DNA from: Xanthostigma xanthostigma
Lineage: Eukaryota > Arthropoda > Insecta > Raphidioptera > Raphidiidae
DNA length: 64,000 nucleotides
NCBI GenBank assembly: GCA_963575645.1
Contig: OY754470.1
Span: 45,477,201 to 45,541,200, forward strand
Reading direction: 5' to 3'
Position numbers and translations under genes: made by a program. The notes below the pieces were generated by a model. It saw only the letters and a list, made by a program, of their open reading frames with translations. It searched no databases and was not told the origin of the DNA. Below are positions 43,431 through 54,172 of this stretch, piece after piece. Positions within the stretch are counted from its first letter, which is position 1; every line of letters starts with the position of its first letter.

Positions 43431-43549
43431 GCACGTGTGAGCTGTCGTGGTCCGTCTACCTGCTCGCGAGCGCCGTCATGATCTTGATCACATGTTTCTG
43501 TCTGAGTTTTTGGGCGTCTCGCGTCAAGACGGGTTCATTCGCCATCTGA
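43431..43549 (+). CDS. LHFPL-type tetraspan membrane protein, terminal coding exon
   Basis: The exon follows a strong acceptor (TTCTTTGTTTTCTAG). It supplies the last two bases of the split Gly codon, then 38 codons and TGA at 43547-43549. The peptide starts TCELSWSVYLLAS and continues as a hydrophobic fourth membrane span (AVMILITCFCLSFW), ending with a short cytoplasmic tail (ASRVKTGSFAI). Position, length and the 'GTCxLxW' start fit the fourth span of LHFPL proteins. Known family members often carry a longer tail after this span, so the TGA may give a short isoform; see the GC-rich tract downstream. Codon use is strongly GC3-rich, unlike the surrounding intron. The exon belongs to the same gene as 22609-22707, across a 20.7-kb intron. 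Confidence 0.85.
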
Positions 43550-44187
43550 GTGTACAGCACCGGCATGCTACCGTCCGAGGGAGAAGGGTAGCCATTCCGT
43601 TGCCGTCTTTACCGATATCGGCGGCAAAGCGACGTCCCCGCAACATGCACTGTACTACGACAACGCTTACAACGTCGGTCGCCGTCGCCACGACGTCGGC
43701 CGTCGTCACCGCAAACTGTACGACGGCGACGACGGCGACAGCGAATGACATTGACGGCACACAACTGCTCCCGCTCTACCGTCTGCAGACACCAGGAGTC
43801 AGACACGCGCCCCTAGCGCCCCCGCCGAGATGCCTCAGACAACCGGAGGCGGAAGACGTGTTCGCTTGATCGAATCACTGGCTTACTCCAAATGCAATTA
43901 CTTACTTCCGCCGTTCACGACCGCTGCACGTTGTGTTAAGGTCGATTTATATTTTACGTAACGTAAATTAACGCGGAAACAACATTTATTAGCAAAATAT
44001 CCTATTCTAATTTCACTTAGCAGTTTCGGCCTTTAGCAACCCTGAGTTTTAATGTTGCAAATCAGAAATTTATATAGATGAAACAAACATCTGTATTTAC
44101 TTTTTTCCACATAAAAGATTAAACATTTTTCAGTTTTTTATAGTAGCCGTCTATATAAAAATGAAGTTGACTCTAGAAAAATTCCGT
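43550..44187 (+). other. 3' untranslated region, with GC-rich coding-like tract 43550-43869
   Basis: Downstream of the LHFPL stop, about 320 bp stay GC- and CpG-rich before the sequence returns to AT-rich. In the exon's own frame a second stop (TAG) follows 15 codons after the TGA. In the +1 frame, however, an open stretch runs from about 43506 to a TGA at 43746-43748 and reads like coding sequence (for example FTDIGGK and ALYYDNAYNVG). CGTCG/CGCCG triplet repeats make part of it low complexity. It may be plain 3' UTR, an alternative C-terminus reached by splicing, or the product of a frameshift in this allele. The only weak poly(A) signal before the fold-back at 44188 is ATTAAA at 44118. Confidence 0.5.
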
Positions 44188-44325
44188 GGCGTAAGGATCA
44201 AAGCAAAGTTTTTTTAAACTTGCATTTTTTACTGACGTTTCTGAAGATGGTACAAAGCGTACCTAGACGCCAGTAATAAATGCAAGTTTAAAAAATTCAG
44301 TATTCTTTGCTTTGATCCTTACGCC
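44188..44325. mobile_element. Fold-back element with degenerate hammerhead-like core
   Basis: Arms GGCGTAAGGATCAAAGCAAAG through ACTTGCATTT are inverses. The centre has CTGAAGA (44241-44247), then a perfect GGTAC/GTACC stem, then TAGACGCC where an intact core would have GAAACGTC. Confidence 0.65.
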
Positions 44326-44390
44326 GTGGAACACCTCTCAATAAAAATGAAGAATAAATTTTTCTTAAAATGAATTTCTATTTTGAAATA

Positions 44391-45267
44391 CAGTGTAAAC
44401 TCCATTTAATGTCACTCGATAGAACGACAAACTCCTCAAAACGTCGAAATCACTTAACTCTAGTTGGTTTACCTTGTTGCTCATACAATGATACACTCTA
44501 AATAACGACACACCCACTCTAAGTAACGACAACAATACGTCATCATTAAGCAATAAACAATACTTGTTTGTTATTTTGATGATTTGTTGTCGGCGTCATG
44601 CGTACCGAAGATTCCAAGAAATCCGTTATTTTGATTGTTGGGATTATCTATCATATCATATCTCAACTGCTTATCGATAAGTTATTATACAGGGTGAGTC
44701 AGACCACCCGTACCGTTCGTTTTTTTCGAAAACGGTTAATCGTAGAGAGTTGTGTCAAAAATCTGCATTATAAAAGCCCTATAATGAAGAATCGAATGGT
44801 GATATTTTTTTCCCTGGAAAGGTCGGCTTCCCTATTAGTTTGCTCCAGAATGTTCAGAACTTCAGAATATTAAATGGCACGATAGGTCGAAAGTGGTATT
44901 GTTGAAAAGATCTTTAAAATATAAGCAAGTTTTGTAGGACATTTTTTTTTTATTACTGCCATTCCTGTTAAGTAATATTCGTTTGAAATTGTTAAATTAA
45001 CATGTTATAATAACGAACTTAATTTTAAAAGTTGGCATTTAAAATCTAGTTCAGACATTATAATTATTTGTGTATTGATGAAAAAGTTTTATTAATACGC
45101 GCAATAAAGGCGGGAAAAAAGATAAGTGAGGTTGGAAGACGCTTTGGATTCTGTCGTTCGACCGTATCGACAATATAGATCATTGGAATAATGGATTATT
45201 TCTTCTCTCCGTTTAACGACAACTCTCAATAACGCCACAATGGTGTCGCTATATAGAGTTTACACTG
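44391..45267 (+). mobile_element. pogo-type element, deleted
   Basis: Ends CAGTGTAAACTCCATTTAAT and the inverse of CAGTGTAAACTCTATATAGC; TA on both sides (44389-44390, 45268-45269). Inner TAACGACA phrases are repeated near both ends. A TACAGGGTGAGTCAGACCAC phrase at 44688 may be the end of another inserted element. Confidence 0.8.
45083..45178 (+). pseudogene. pogo transposase N-terminal HTH fragment
   Basis: One frame reads KVLLIRAIKAGKKISEVGRR and then FGFCRSTVSTI before TAG. This is the first helix-turn-helix of pogo/CENP-B-type transposases ('A..G.K...VARxFGxSxSTVSTI'). It lies inside the TIR-bounded element above, confirming its class. The catalytic domain is deleted. Confidence 0.7.
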
Positions 45268-46257
45268 TATATAATAATTACTTTGACATTTAATTCTGCG
45301 TAACAATGGATTTTTTCACAAATGGAAATACGTTAGATTAAATAGCAATTTCCTAAAAAAAGTAGTTAACAACTGTGATTAAACCCTATAATTTATAGAT
45401 GAAGGTTCACTAAAGAAAATGATATAATGTTAATAGCTATACGTTGCATTAAGTTACGTAATTTATAAATCCGAGTTTAGTGGTCACGTTGTGTGTTTGT
45501 GATGGGCCAGTTTGTTTCGGTCATCGTTCGTTTGTTTATTGAATCGCCAACGGTCATTGGTTGGCGTTAGTGCGCTGTTTGTGGGAACTACAAATTACGT
45601 TATACGTAAAGGTGCATGTCGGTGATTTGGGATGAACTTAACTTACTAAAAGATAACGTTTAATTTAATTAAGCAGTAGCTTTACTGTTTGAATATGAAA
45701 TTGCAAGGAAAACGTGTTTTTCGTTTATATTGTCATGCAAGAAATTAAATTAAAGTTACGATAACACAAACAGAAGCGTATTGTGTTTAAATTCTGCTGC
45801 ATTTGACGTGAAATAATTTGAAAATTTAAACACATTTTATTAAGAAACAGTGTATAAAATTACGTGTGATAGTTTTAGAAATATGTACAGTTTATCCAAG
45901 AATTTAAATTCTGTACATAATATTATCAATATTAGATGAAAACTAATTATAGGTTAGACAAGGTAATCAAAAATATTAATTAATGAAGTGTAATATGTGT
46001 TATTAAAATTGATATACAATAAGAATGCCCAACAATGTCACAACAATTGTATAGTGTTCCAAAACTATAGTATTTTTGAAGTTGTACTTCTTTTGGCGCC
46101 CGAAAAAATAACGATTGTAGCATAAAAATTCACAGGATGAAGTTGCACACTATATAGCGCAGTGATCGAAAATGTTAAATAGCGAATATGGTAGTTGTCA
46201 GGTGATTTCAGTACGAATAAAATTATATATTTGCTAAAAAAATTATATACGACAGTA
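45268..46257. other. Non-coding, no gene seen
   Basis: AT-rich. If the LHFPL transcript ends near 44.1-44.4 kb, this is intergenic. Confidence 0.45.
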
Positions 46258-46440
46258 TGTTAGATATCGTGTCCATCGAGATAATTAATAAGAAAAATCG
46301 CAAGATTGTGGACAAAAAGTTATTTATTTAGTGTACGACGTTTCGTCTATAGATTTGAAAAAGTCGAAATCTATAGACGAAACGTCGTACACTAAATAAA
46401 TAACTTTTGTCCACAATCCTGCGATTTTTCTTATTAATAT
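46258..46440 (-). mobile_element. Fold-back element, GACGTTTCGTC family (copy 2)
   Basis: Border GATATCGTGTCCATCGAGAT, then arms AAAAATCGCAAGATTGTGG ... ACGACGTTTCGTCTATAGATTT and their inverse. Same family as 20471-20638 in the opposite orientation, with a longer inner stem. Confidence 0.75.
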
Positions 46441-47562
46441 AGGTACAACAGTAATTGATAGTGAGTATTGGTGAATATTATTGAAAACATCTGATATAAT
46501 ATATGAGATTATCTCACTTTAATCCTTTTAATTTAATAGATTATTTGCATGCAAATTAAAAATGATTGCGTCAAAGAAGTATAACTTCTGCCGCGCGTAC
46601 ATAAGTACACGCACCCAGCTTTTTTATTTAAATTTATACACTAGTTATTAATATTATGAAATAAGGCATGTGTTTCTTTACACAGTTTTTTGTTTGACAA
46701 CGTTTTCGTTTGCTCAGCAATCAGCCTAACTTATGTATTGTTAAATTTATTAAATTAATGGCGCTGATTTTCTTACGTTAGCCATACTTTTGTTTGAAAA
46801 TTTTTTACCTAAAACAAGCAAGTGTTTAATCGATAAATGTGGTCTCATCCCTGTATAGGCGTCAACTAACAATTGACAATTTCTATTTTGAAAAAAGTTA
46901 AAAGGAGCATTAACTTAAAAAAATGCCGCGCACACTTGTCACGCACAAACCAGCAAATTATAGTGCAGGTTTCGTGATGTACAGCAGACATTTTTCAGTT
47001 TTCAGGAAGTTTATCAATGCAGATTAATTGATCAAAAAACGACGCACGGCTAGACAGAAATTGCAGGCGAACGACTGACTGCTGGTTGCAGGTGCTGGTC
47101 TAATTGAGACTACTCAGTTAAATAACACCGATAATAATCTTTACGAACAAGCTTTTTTGCTTCGTGCTGTGCAGGTCGTGCAGACTTATGCTCAACAAGT
47201 GCGCGTGGTCTTTAATACAACTGATTTTGCTTTTTTTATTTATATAAAAATATCTAACGCAGAGTATTGAATAAATCCTTGAAAAAATACGAAATACAGT
47301 GTTAGGACTTGTTGATATTTCATGAAATATTAATCACCAGTATTTATATTTCCTGCCTTATAGTTTACGGAAAAGCTAAAGGTTATCTGGAACACGTTTA
47401 CATCGGAACTTATATCCCACAGGAAATGAAAAAAAAGTTTGTTTAGGCTGTACACCACTTTCTTGATTATCCGTGACACATCGAAAAATGATAGAAATTC
47501 AGATAATCAAATTACAAAGATATTTTCAATAAAAAAACTTTTTCAAGGTTGTTTTATGTAGA
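46441..47562. other. Non-coding, no gene seen
   Basis: AT-rich; nothing recognised. Confidence 0.45.
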
Positions 47563-47603
47563 AATAGCGGTCCGTCCCAGTTTCACCCGGGTGCGATAGA
47601 TAT
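47563..47603 (-). mobile_element. Helitron 3' end fragment
   Basis: The minus strand reads CGCACCCGGGTGAAACTGGG then ACGGACCGCTATT, the terminal hairpin and degraded CTAG end of the 18882 family. Confidence 0.6.
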
Positions 47604-48342
47604 AAATCTGCAAAATGTATTTCGTTTGCGGCCCGGCCTCTGAACTAATACCTTTGAACAAATTCTACTAGATTTGCTTCTGAACTAATAGCTTTGAGCG
47701 AATTCTGGTAGATGTCGCTACTTGTTACTAAAACAGTTTTTTTTTTTGCTTCTTAACTACCGATGCGTTTACACGGCAGAATGTGAGAGCTCTCGCATAC
47801 AACACGGTACGACAACTAGGCTATCAGATATAGCAACTAGATATAACATTACTGTTCAGTAGTCCATCCGAACGCATTGCAATTACACTCTTAGTTAGCA
47901 AACTGACTGCTACCTATGTCGACGTATGGGGACAACAGTTTTCCAACGGCTAAGCGATTCCCGTGATGGACGAACTATTTTCATACAAGTTTGTACGGAA
48001 CCTTCGGTTTGCGAGTCCGACTTTTTTTCAGGAAGGGGAAACAAAACTGACGATTTCTCGTAGATGCTGATAAAAGGTAGACTACGGCACTGCTGCATTA
48101 ATCCGAATACATTCCTTTTGGGATGATGTCTTATTGTGATGAATCCCGCTCGTGTTAATTCAACTCCCCGAAGTGTATACAATATTAACAAAGTTATCAG
48201 TTCAATGGCAAGTCAATTAAATAGACATTGACTTCATCTCTCTTATTGACCAGTACTGCTGTTAATCCAAATAATAAATAAACCCTTAATGTGTGCTTAA
48301 CTTAATAAAAGTTGATAAATGATAACCTATAGAAGTAATTAA
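47604..48342. other. Non-coding; fragment of a widespread repeat
   Basis: ACAAGTTTGTACGGAACCTT / CGGTTTGCGAGTCCGAC at about 47986-48024 resembles a repeat I recall from many moths and butterflies. The 93-codon minus ORF over it is therefore not a gene. Confidence 0.45.
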
Positions 48343-48540
48343 GGAGGTAGAGATAATGAAAAAAATCTGAAATAAAGTTTTTTTAATAGATTTTTTTATG
48401 ACAAAATTTTCCGTAAAAAATCCAAAATCATTAGGAGATTTATAAAGTTAAAAATTAGAAAAACTTTTACATGTAGTCTTATAGAAAATATGACACCCTA
48501 GCATGCAAACGGTACATTTTAATTTTTTGCAAATAACCAA
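48343..48540 (+). repeat. Dispersed repeat family F (copy 1)
   Basis: AATGAAAAAAATCTGAAATA through TAGCATGCAAACGGTACATT is repeated in direct orientation at about 60043-60236 with few changes. Confidence 0.75.
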
Positions 48541-49104
48541 ATTAAATCAGCAGTTCCGAAAACTAACTTGTATGTAAAGCATCGATGTCTTACGCATATT
48601 TTAATATTTTTTCCAATTTAATTAGGAGACTTTTAATCATAAAAAAATTATTAAACCTTAGCACTTTTCGATTATGGACTTTTATTCTTGACAATTTTAA
48701 CAATTTTAACTGAATTTTCAACTTTTTAATGATTTAATTTTTTTTATTACTTCTAATTTCTTTTTTTAATTATTTACTGCAAAAAATTTCACATATTTTC
48801 TAACCAAATTTTGTACAAAAAATTCAAAAGCTAGTCCATTAAGTAAAATACTGAAATAATTAATTAATAATAAAAAAATGATTTATTTATGCCTTTATGA
48901 CAATAATTTATTAGTATCATCGACTTATAACCTTTTGAAAAAAATTATTATGGAAAAGTTCCCATTTAGAATTCGACTTACTTTTGATTGGCATCAACCT
49001 CCTTAAGAATATTGATTAAATAAATTGATAACAGTACGGTCAAAGATTTGGTTTCACTATAGTAAAAGGGCTCATTCACTGACCAAATTCATCGTTTCAA
49101 TACC
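48541..49104. other. Non-coding, no gene seen
   Basis: Very AT-rich. Confidence 0.45.
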
Positions 49105-49587
49105 AAAGGACCCCGCACAAACCTTATGAGTTAAATTGATCGAAAATGGTTTTAGTTTATAGTTTAAAGGTCACTAAGAAAAAGTGTTCAGAGTGCATAG
49201 TCTAAAAACTAATATATTTTTAGCTAAAGATATTAGAGAGATTTTCGATATAGGGATATCCATTGAATTCACAAACATGTTCCATGTTCAACTTTTGTAA
49301 TTTTTTTTTAGAAATAGAAAAATAGTTGAAAACTAGGTAATGTTGGAAGGTTTCGCCCTGTATAAAATAATAATGTTATTCAGCGTACTCGAAAAGATAT
49401 TTCTAGAGCTTGTTATTTTTTAGGATTGTGAATTCAGTGGATATCCCTATATCTAAAATCTCGCTAAACATATCTGCAGCTAACAATCTATTGGTTTTTT
49501 AGGCTATGCGCCCATAGACACTTTCTCTTAATGACCTTAAAACTATAAAATAAAACCATTTTCCATAAGGTTTGTGCGGGGTCCTTT
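49105..49587. mobile_element. Fold-back element, ~160-180-bp arms
   Basis: AAAGGACCCCGCACAAACCTTAT and its inverse form the ends. The arms continue through GATATAGGGATATCCA to an inner AT-rich loop (about 49290-49425). Arm identity is moderate, so it is an old element. Confidence 0.7.
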
Positions 49588-50227
49588 TCCCGCTGCACTC
49601 AGATCTACAAAGTTCCCCAAACACTGAACTGTCCTACGCCCCTGTAAGAATGCATTCAGTTCATTTGGTATTAACCTTTCAAATATTTGGTTCCCAAGGA
49701 CCAGTCTTTTCTCAGACTAGAACTTGGGTACTGGGAGCTTATATAATAGAGGCACCAACTAAAGACCTCAGTTGTCGAGCGTCTATACTCTATAATGTAC
49801 TATGGAAAAGTCATATAAACAACGACACGCACACAAATCTCTGATCTGAAAATTTCCTCATTTTGAGTCTATGCCTGAAAAATCATATCACCTATATTTT
49901 GCAAAAACTGAAAACGTAAAAAAATCACACAGGAAATATTTTTTACTGCATCCTGTATAAGCATAATAAAATGTTTAATTTAATAGCCGCGAAGGTAACA
50001 AGAGCGCTGATGTTAATAAAAAACTGTTATAAAATTATTTAAAAAAACCTTCTCATATTTGTATTTGACATTTTTGCAGTTTTTATTATCACAATAATAT
50101 TGCAATATTAAATACGTTATTAAAAAGCAAATATTATTTTTATTATACTAAGCCACTTTTAATGCCGCAGGGACCAGCAGTTTTGACGAAGCATTTTCCT
50201 TGGCGCGGTCTACGTTGATAACCCCAG
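49588..50227. other. Non-coding, no gene seen
   Basis: Nothing recognised. Confidence 0.45.
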
Positions 50228-50503
50228 TCTATAATTTATGACATCCTCTAAAACAGGGGTTATAAGATTTAGGGTGTATTAGCGAGCCAGATTCTAAACT
50301 AAAAACTAAAACACACGCTAAATTAAAATCTTTATTTATTTAGTTTGAATCAATTTTCATATAGCGGTAATAAAAAGGGTAAATTATCTTGAGCTTGAGG
50401 AATTTTAAAAATACGTAGTCGCATCGAATGCTCTCTAAAATCCTCACTGGATGGATTCTGGTTGCGGGCCGTATTGGGATGGCCCGTAGCCTTGACATCA
50501 CTG
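50228..50503 (-). mobile_element. hAT-type MITE, 'CAGTGGTGTCAAA' family (copy 1)
   Basis: The minus strand starts CAGTGATGTCAAGGCTACGG and matches 60276-60595 through AAAACTAAAACACA and TAAAATCTTTATTTATTTAG. The left end is eroded. Confidence 0.65.
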
Positions 50504-51196
50504 CTCTAAAATGTAAATTACTTATTGACATCTATATATTATGCATTTAAAAACAATTTTTTTATCAAGGAATCTTGACTGATTTTGATAGATTAATTGT
50601 ATAACTGAGTAAAGGTGCCAGCTCTGCTTTGTTTCGCTCTTTTTTCATTTTTGTTCAAGACTTGGCCCTGTCATCATCGGGGTATTATTTTCTGTTATTA
50701 CTGAACTATTCAAACAAAATTGTAAGATAATTATTAAAATAATACATATATTTGTAAATTGGACACTGCCTACAATAGAGAAGTAGATAATTTTAAACCA
50801 TGGATGAAATGTTTTTTAGACAATTAATTGTTATTTACATTGAGTTTTTATAAATTTTAAATTACTATTATTATCATAGAAATATCTCTAAATAATTTTG
50901 TATAATGAAATGAATATAAAAAAAATAAAGAAAAGAAATTTGACAGTGTACATAATATTTATAATAATAGATAAAAAATCAAATTTTTAATGGATAAGTG
51001 ATTAGATGATTCATAAAATGGTCAACTTTCGAAATATAAAATTGTTAATAAAGAATTTATTAAATAATTTATAATAGTTTTTCTTTAAGAATTTCTAATT
51101 TACATTATAAAATTATTGTTAATATTTTCATAGCAATTTTAAAACGTAATTTTCAGTTCTCTGACAATGAATTTACGCTGTTAATATCATCGACTT
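50504..51196. other. Non-coding, no gene seen
   Basis: AT-rich. Confidence 0.45.
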
Positions 51197-51629
51197 AAGG
51201 TCTCTGTACACGAGGCTGGTTTTTCCGCTGGAATCACTACTGGAACTTGTGCTGGCTCGCGCGCTGGTTGCGAAGATGGAAACGACGTCACTGCTAGCTC
51301 GGGTGCGTGGTCACACTATGGATTTCAAAATTAGAACCGGAGCTAATTTTATTGCTTGTTTGCCTACTGATTTTGAACAAAATCCAATCATGAAACAGTA
51401 TCTTGTCACGTGAGCGGCCTGGCAAAATGCCCACAAACAAACATAGCGTTACAATACGTGTTTTGCTCAGAGACAATAAACATTTGAACTGTCACTGCGC
51501 GCGCACCAAGCTCATCTTGAAAACACGCGTCGTGTGAAGCGAACACATCACAAAACTCAGCGCCACAGCACGCTTGAAACCTATAGGAACCAAGTCTAGC
51601 GGAAAACCCAGCCTTGTGTGCAGCGACTT
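51197..51629. mobile_element. 'CACACGAGGCTGG' MITE, most complete copy
   Basis: AAGGTCTCTGTACACGAGGC and the inverse of AAGTCGCTGCACACAAGGC begin matching ends that continue through TTTTCCGCT. The 433-bp interior is GC-richer than its surroundings and non-coding. The target duplication is unclear. Confidence 0.65.
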
Positions 51630-51724
51630 CTAGAAAACTGGACTGCGAGTCTATCACTGCGCAACTAATAGCCAAAATATAATATTATGTCTCTTTCTGA
51701 CACTTTACCATATCAGCAAATCTA

Positions 51725-51851
51725 CAAGCAGCCAGCAAACGGACACCGAAACTGTCACTGTTGCGCAATAGCTAAAACGAGACTGCTTGTATCGGTTTTT
51801 GAGCTACTGCGCAATACGGTGACGAATTCGTGTCCGTTGCCTGACTGCTTG
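51725..51851. repeat. Hairpin element, TAGCTAAAACGA core (copy 1)
   Basis: Arms CAAGCAG...GGACACCGAA and inverse, with an apical segment GCGCAATAGCTAAAACGAG...TATCGGTTTT. It shares this core, but only partly its arms, with 52896-53034. Confidence 0.65.
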
Positions 51852-51873
51852 AACATACCTTACGCGTTGAGAA

Positions 51874-52102
51874 CATAGAGATATTAGACTAGAGTACGCG
51901 AGTGAGCCGTGGAAGTGTCTGCAATTCAGACAGAGAACAGTTCCTTATATCTGTGGTAACTAATGATACAAAACAATGCTGATTTGAGTAAACATATATT
52001 TGGTTTTCTGGGCTTTCTGCGGCGTTCTCTCTCTCAACTGAGGACACTTCCACTTATGGCAAGCATACGAACTAGCGCACTCTAGTTACTTATATCTCTA
52101 TG
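51874..52102 (+). mobile_element. MITE with CATAGAGATAT ends (copy 1)
   Basis: Terminal CATAGAGATATTAG and TATCTCTATG are inverse. The inner GTGGAAGTGTC / GACACTTCCAC pair is also inverse. The second copy is inverted at 55110-55313. Confidence 0.7.
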
Positions 52103-52469
52103 GTTAAGAAGTAAGCTGGGGCATGCTCAGTAAGTGAAAGTCTTTAATCTCAACTTTGTCACCGTATATATTATGCGTACCCAACCCCAACTAACAGTCC
52201 AGTTGTCTATGTCAACGATTTGTACCAATTCACTAGGAGGAAAGGTTGAATTGAAACTCAGTTGTCAAGCATCTATAATCTACAAATTGATTCAAAAGCA
52301 CGAAGTCTGTAACCAGGACACCTAGCTCGAACGTAGCGGTAGACCGATATCTGTCGCATGAACCAATATGGCATCAGTTACTAGGTTACACATACACGTT
52401 CATGGCTTACATGTGTGTCTTTCGTAACTCTGTGGCGAAAACAGACGAAGAAAGATTACTCTTAAACAC

Positions 52470-52628
52470 AAAACAGCTTTCTTTGAGAAATCAGTTTCTT
52501 ATACAGGACTCAAAATGTTTCACTCGCTACCGCAAGAAATAAAATGTCTCAAAGGCAATCAGTTTAAAAAAAAGTTAAAGGCACATCTTGTAGGAACTGT
52601 GCCTTATAATATCTCAGATATATTTTGA
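52470..52628 (+). pseudogene. Non-LTR retrotransposon polyprotein, extreme C-terminus
   Basis: A 52-codon frame with FFEKSVSYTGLKMFHSLPQE, IKCLKGNQFKKKLKAHLV and stop fits the LINE C-terminal pattern ('G..F.SLP.EIK....QFKKKLK..L'). About 60 bp after the stop come AATAAA and an (ATTCT)n run (52687-52705), the short-repeat tail typical of some LINE clades. A dead 3' end. Confidence 0.75.
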
Positions 52629-52895
52629 TTTTCATCTAATTGTTTTGACGACTGTATCCATACTTGGCTCTACAAATAAAGAACTATTCTATTCTATTCT
52701 ATAATGACATATAAGCTTAATGAACGGAAGAAAGTTAATTAAATTAATAGACTCAGGTAGTGATAACAGCTCCATCTTGCGTGCGCTAGATAACAGTCCG
52801 TCTCGAAACAGACTTTATATTCAAAACAAACACTTTGACTGCTCAACCGAAACTGTGTAGTTTGTTACTAGTGCCCAATAATACATACTAATAAA

Positions 52896-53034
52896 AGCTC
52901 TGTTCTAAGCTCTCGGCGAACGGTAACAGAACCGTCTTAGTCATGCGCAGTAGCTAAAACGAAACTGTATGTATCGGTTTTGTGACGGTTCTGTTACCGT
53001 TCGTAGAGAGCTTGGAACAGAGCTAAAGTAAACG
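52896..53034. repeat. Hairpin element, TAGCTAAAACGA core (copy 2)
   Basis: Arms AGCTCTGTTCTAAGCTCTC ... ACGGTAACAGAACCGTC and inverse, with apical GCGCAGTAGCTAAAACGAA...TATCGGTTTT. Confidence 0.7.
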
Positions 53035-54042
53035 CTACGAACTGCAGACGCTGTCTGGGTACATCAATAGAGAACATAACAAAGTCGCGTTCCTGGTAGT
53101 GAAAGTGTTAAAAACGTGTACAATTAAATTGCCGCATCCTAGTTGACGACATAATTATAATTTTATTTTTTTTACAGTTTTTTAATAGAGATTAAAGTAC
53201 TGATTTTTATTACCTTTAACAATGAGGATTTCATAAAGTTAAAGTGGAAGATTATTTTGTTGTAAAATTGACTGAGCTTTAAGGTTGAAAGAATAAAAAA
53301 ATATATTAATTATATGTAAAAAATATCAAGACATTGTAAATAAACTATTGTAGTTGAATTTGTGTTAAAAGGCACCAGATTTTTAATAAAATATCTTTGT
53401 TTACATTCATAGGTGTTTTTATTATTATGTTTTTTTTCGGTAGTAATTGTGTCAAGCGTTTTTTTAATCAATATTAGTAAAAATTTTAGTGGAAAGCAAT
53501 GTTTGCCATCAGTCTAATTTAATGAAATTAGCATTAAAAAAAATGTTTGAAACAAATACTTCAAAAAAATAATTTTTTTACAGCTTGTAAAAATGAAGTT
53601 AACAATTTTAATGTCACCTTAACAATTTTTTGGGTTTTTTAATTTAAGTTTTTAATTTCTCCTAAAATAAAACATTCCCGGTTTATTTATGGCTATATTT
53701 TTACCCTAAATGGGCGGCAAATCATATCGACATCGACCCTTTATAGTAGGAGAGCTGTCAAACATTTTTGGATAGGTACACATGAAGCAGCGTTTAAAAT
53801 TTGTGTAACACTTCTTTTGTAATGTCTGAACACTAAATCAAAAATCTGGCTAAAGGGTAGTGGAGCCTAACCAAGCCGGGAATTTTTAACTTTGCAAAAT
53901 TTTATTTGCAAGAAAAGTCTTTGAGGCATTTTGAAATTTTAATACATTCAAATTGAATATTCAATAAAATAAAAAATAAGTAAGTCAGATCAATTAGTCG
54001 AGTCTAAATGTCTGCCAGGCGGTTAAAAACTATCTTTTATAA
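53035..54042. other. Non-coding, no gene seen
   Basis: AT-rich; nothing recognised. Confidence 0.45.
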
Positions 54043-54172
54043 GTGAGTGCGAGCAAGATGATAGGGATAGGTTGAAGTGTGTGAGAGAGAGCGTATATGA
54101 GCTTAATTGAATCGTTGTGGTGCGATATACGCTCTCTATCACACTTAAACCTACCAGTAGAGTCTTACTCAC
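54043..54172. repeat. Hairpin, GTGAGTGCGAG / ATACGCTCTCT arms
   Basis: GTGAGT...GATAGGGATAGGTTGAAG and AGAGAGAGCGTATAT pair with inverses ending CTTACTCAC, around a loop of about 20 bases. Family unknown. Confidence 0.65.

Noticed and set aside
43447..43869. 140-codon plus-strand ORF overlapping the LHFPL exon
   Set aside because: It is in a different frame from the exon with clear LHFPL similarity and a good acceptor, and its translation is low-complexity (Thr/Ala runs from GC triplet repeats).
47910..48191. 93-codon minus-strand ORF
   Set aside because: Overlaps a repeat fragment I recall as common in Lepidoptera (GTACGGAACC...GAGTCCGAC) and has no domain.
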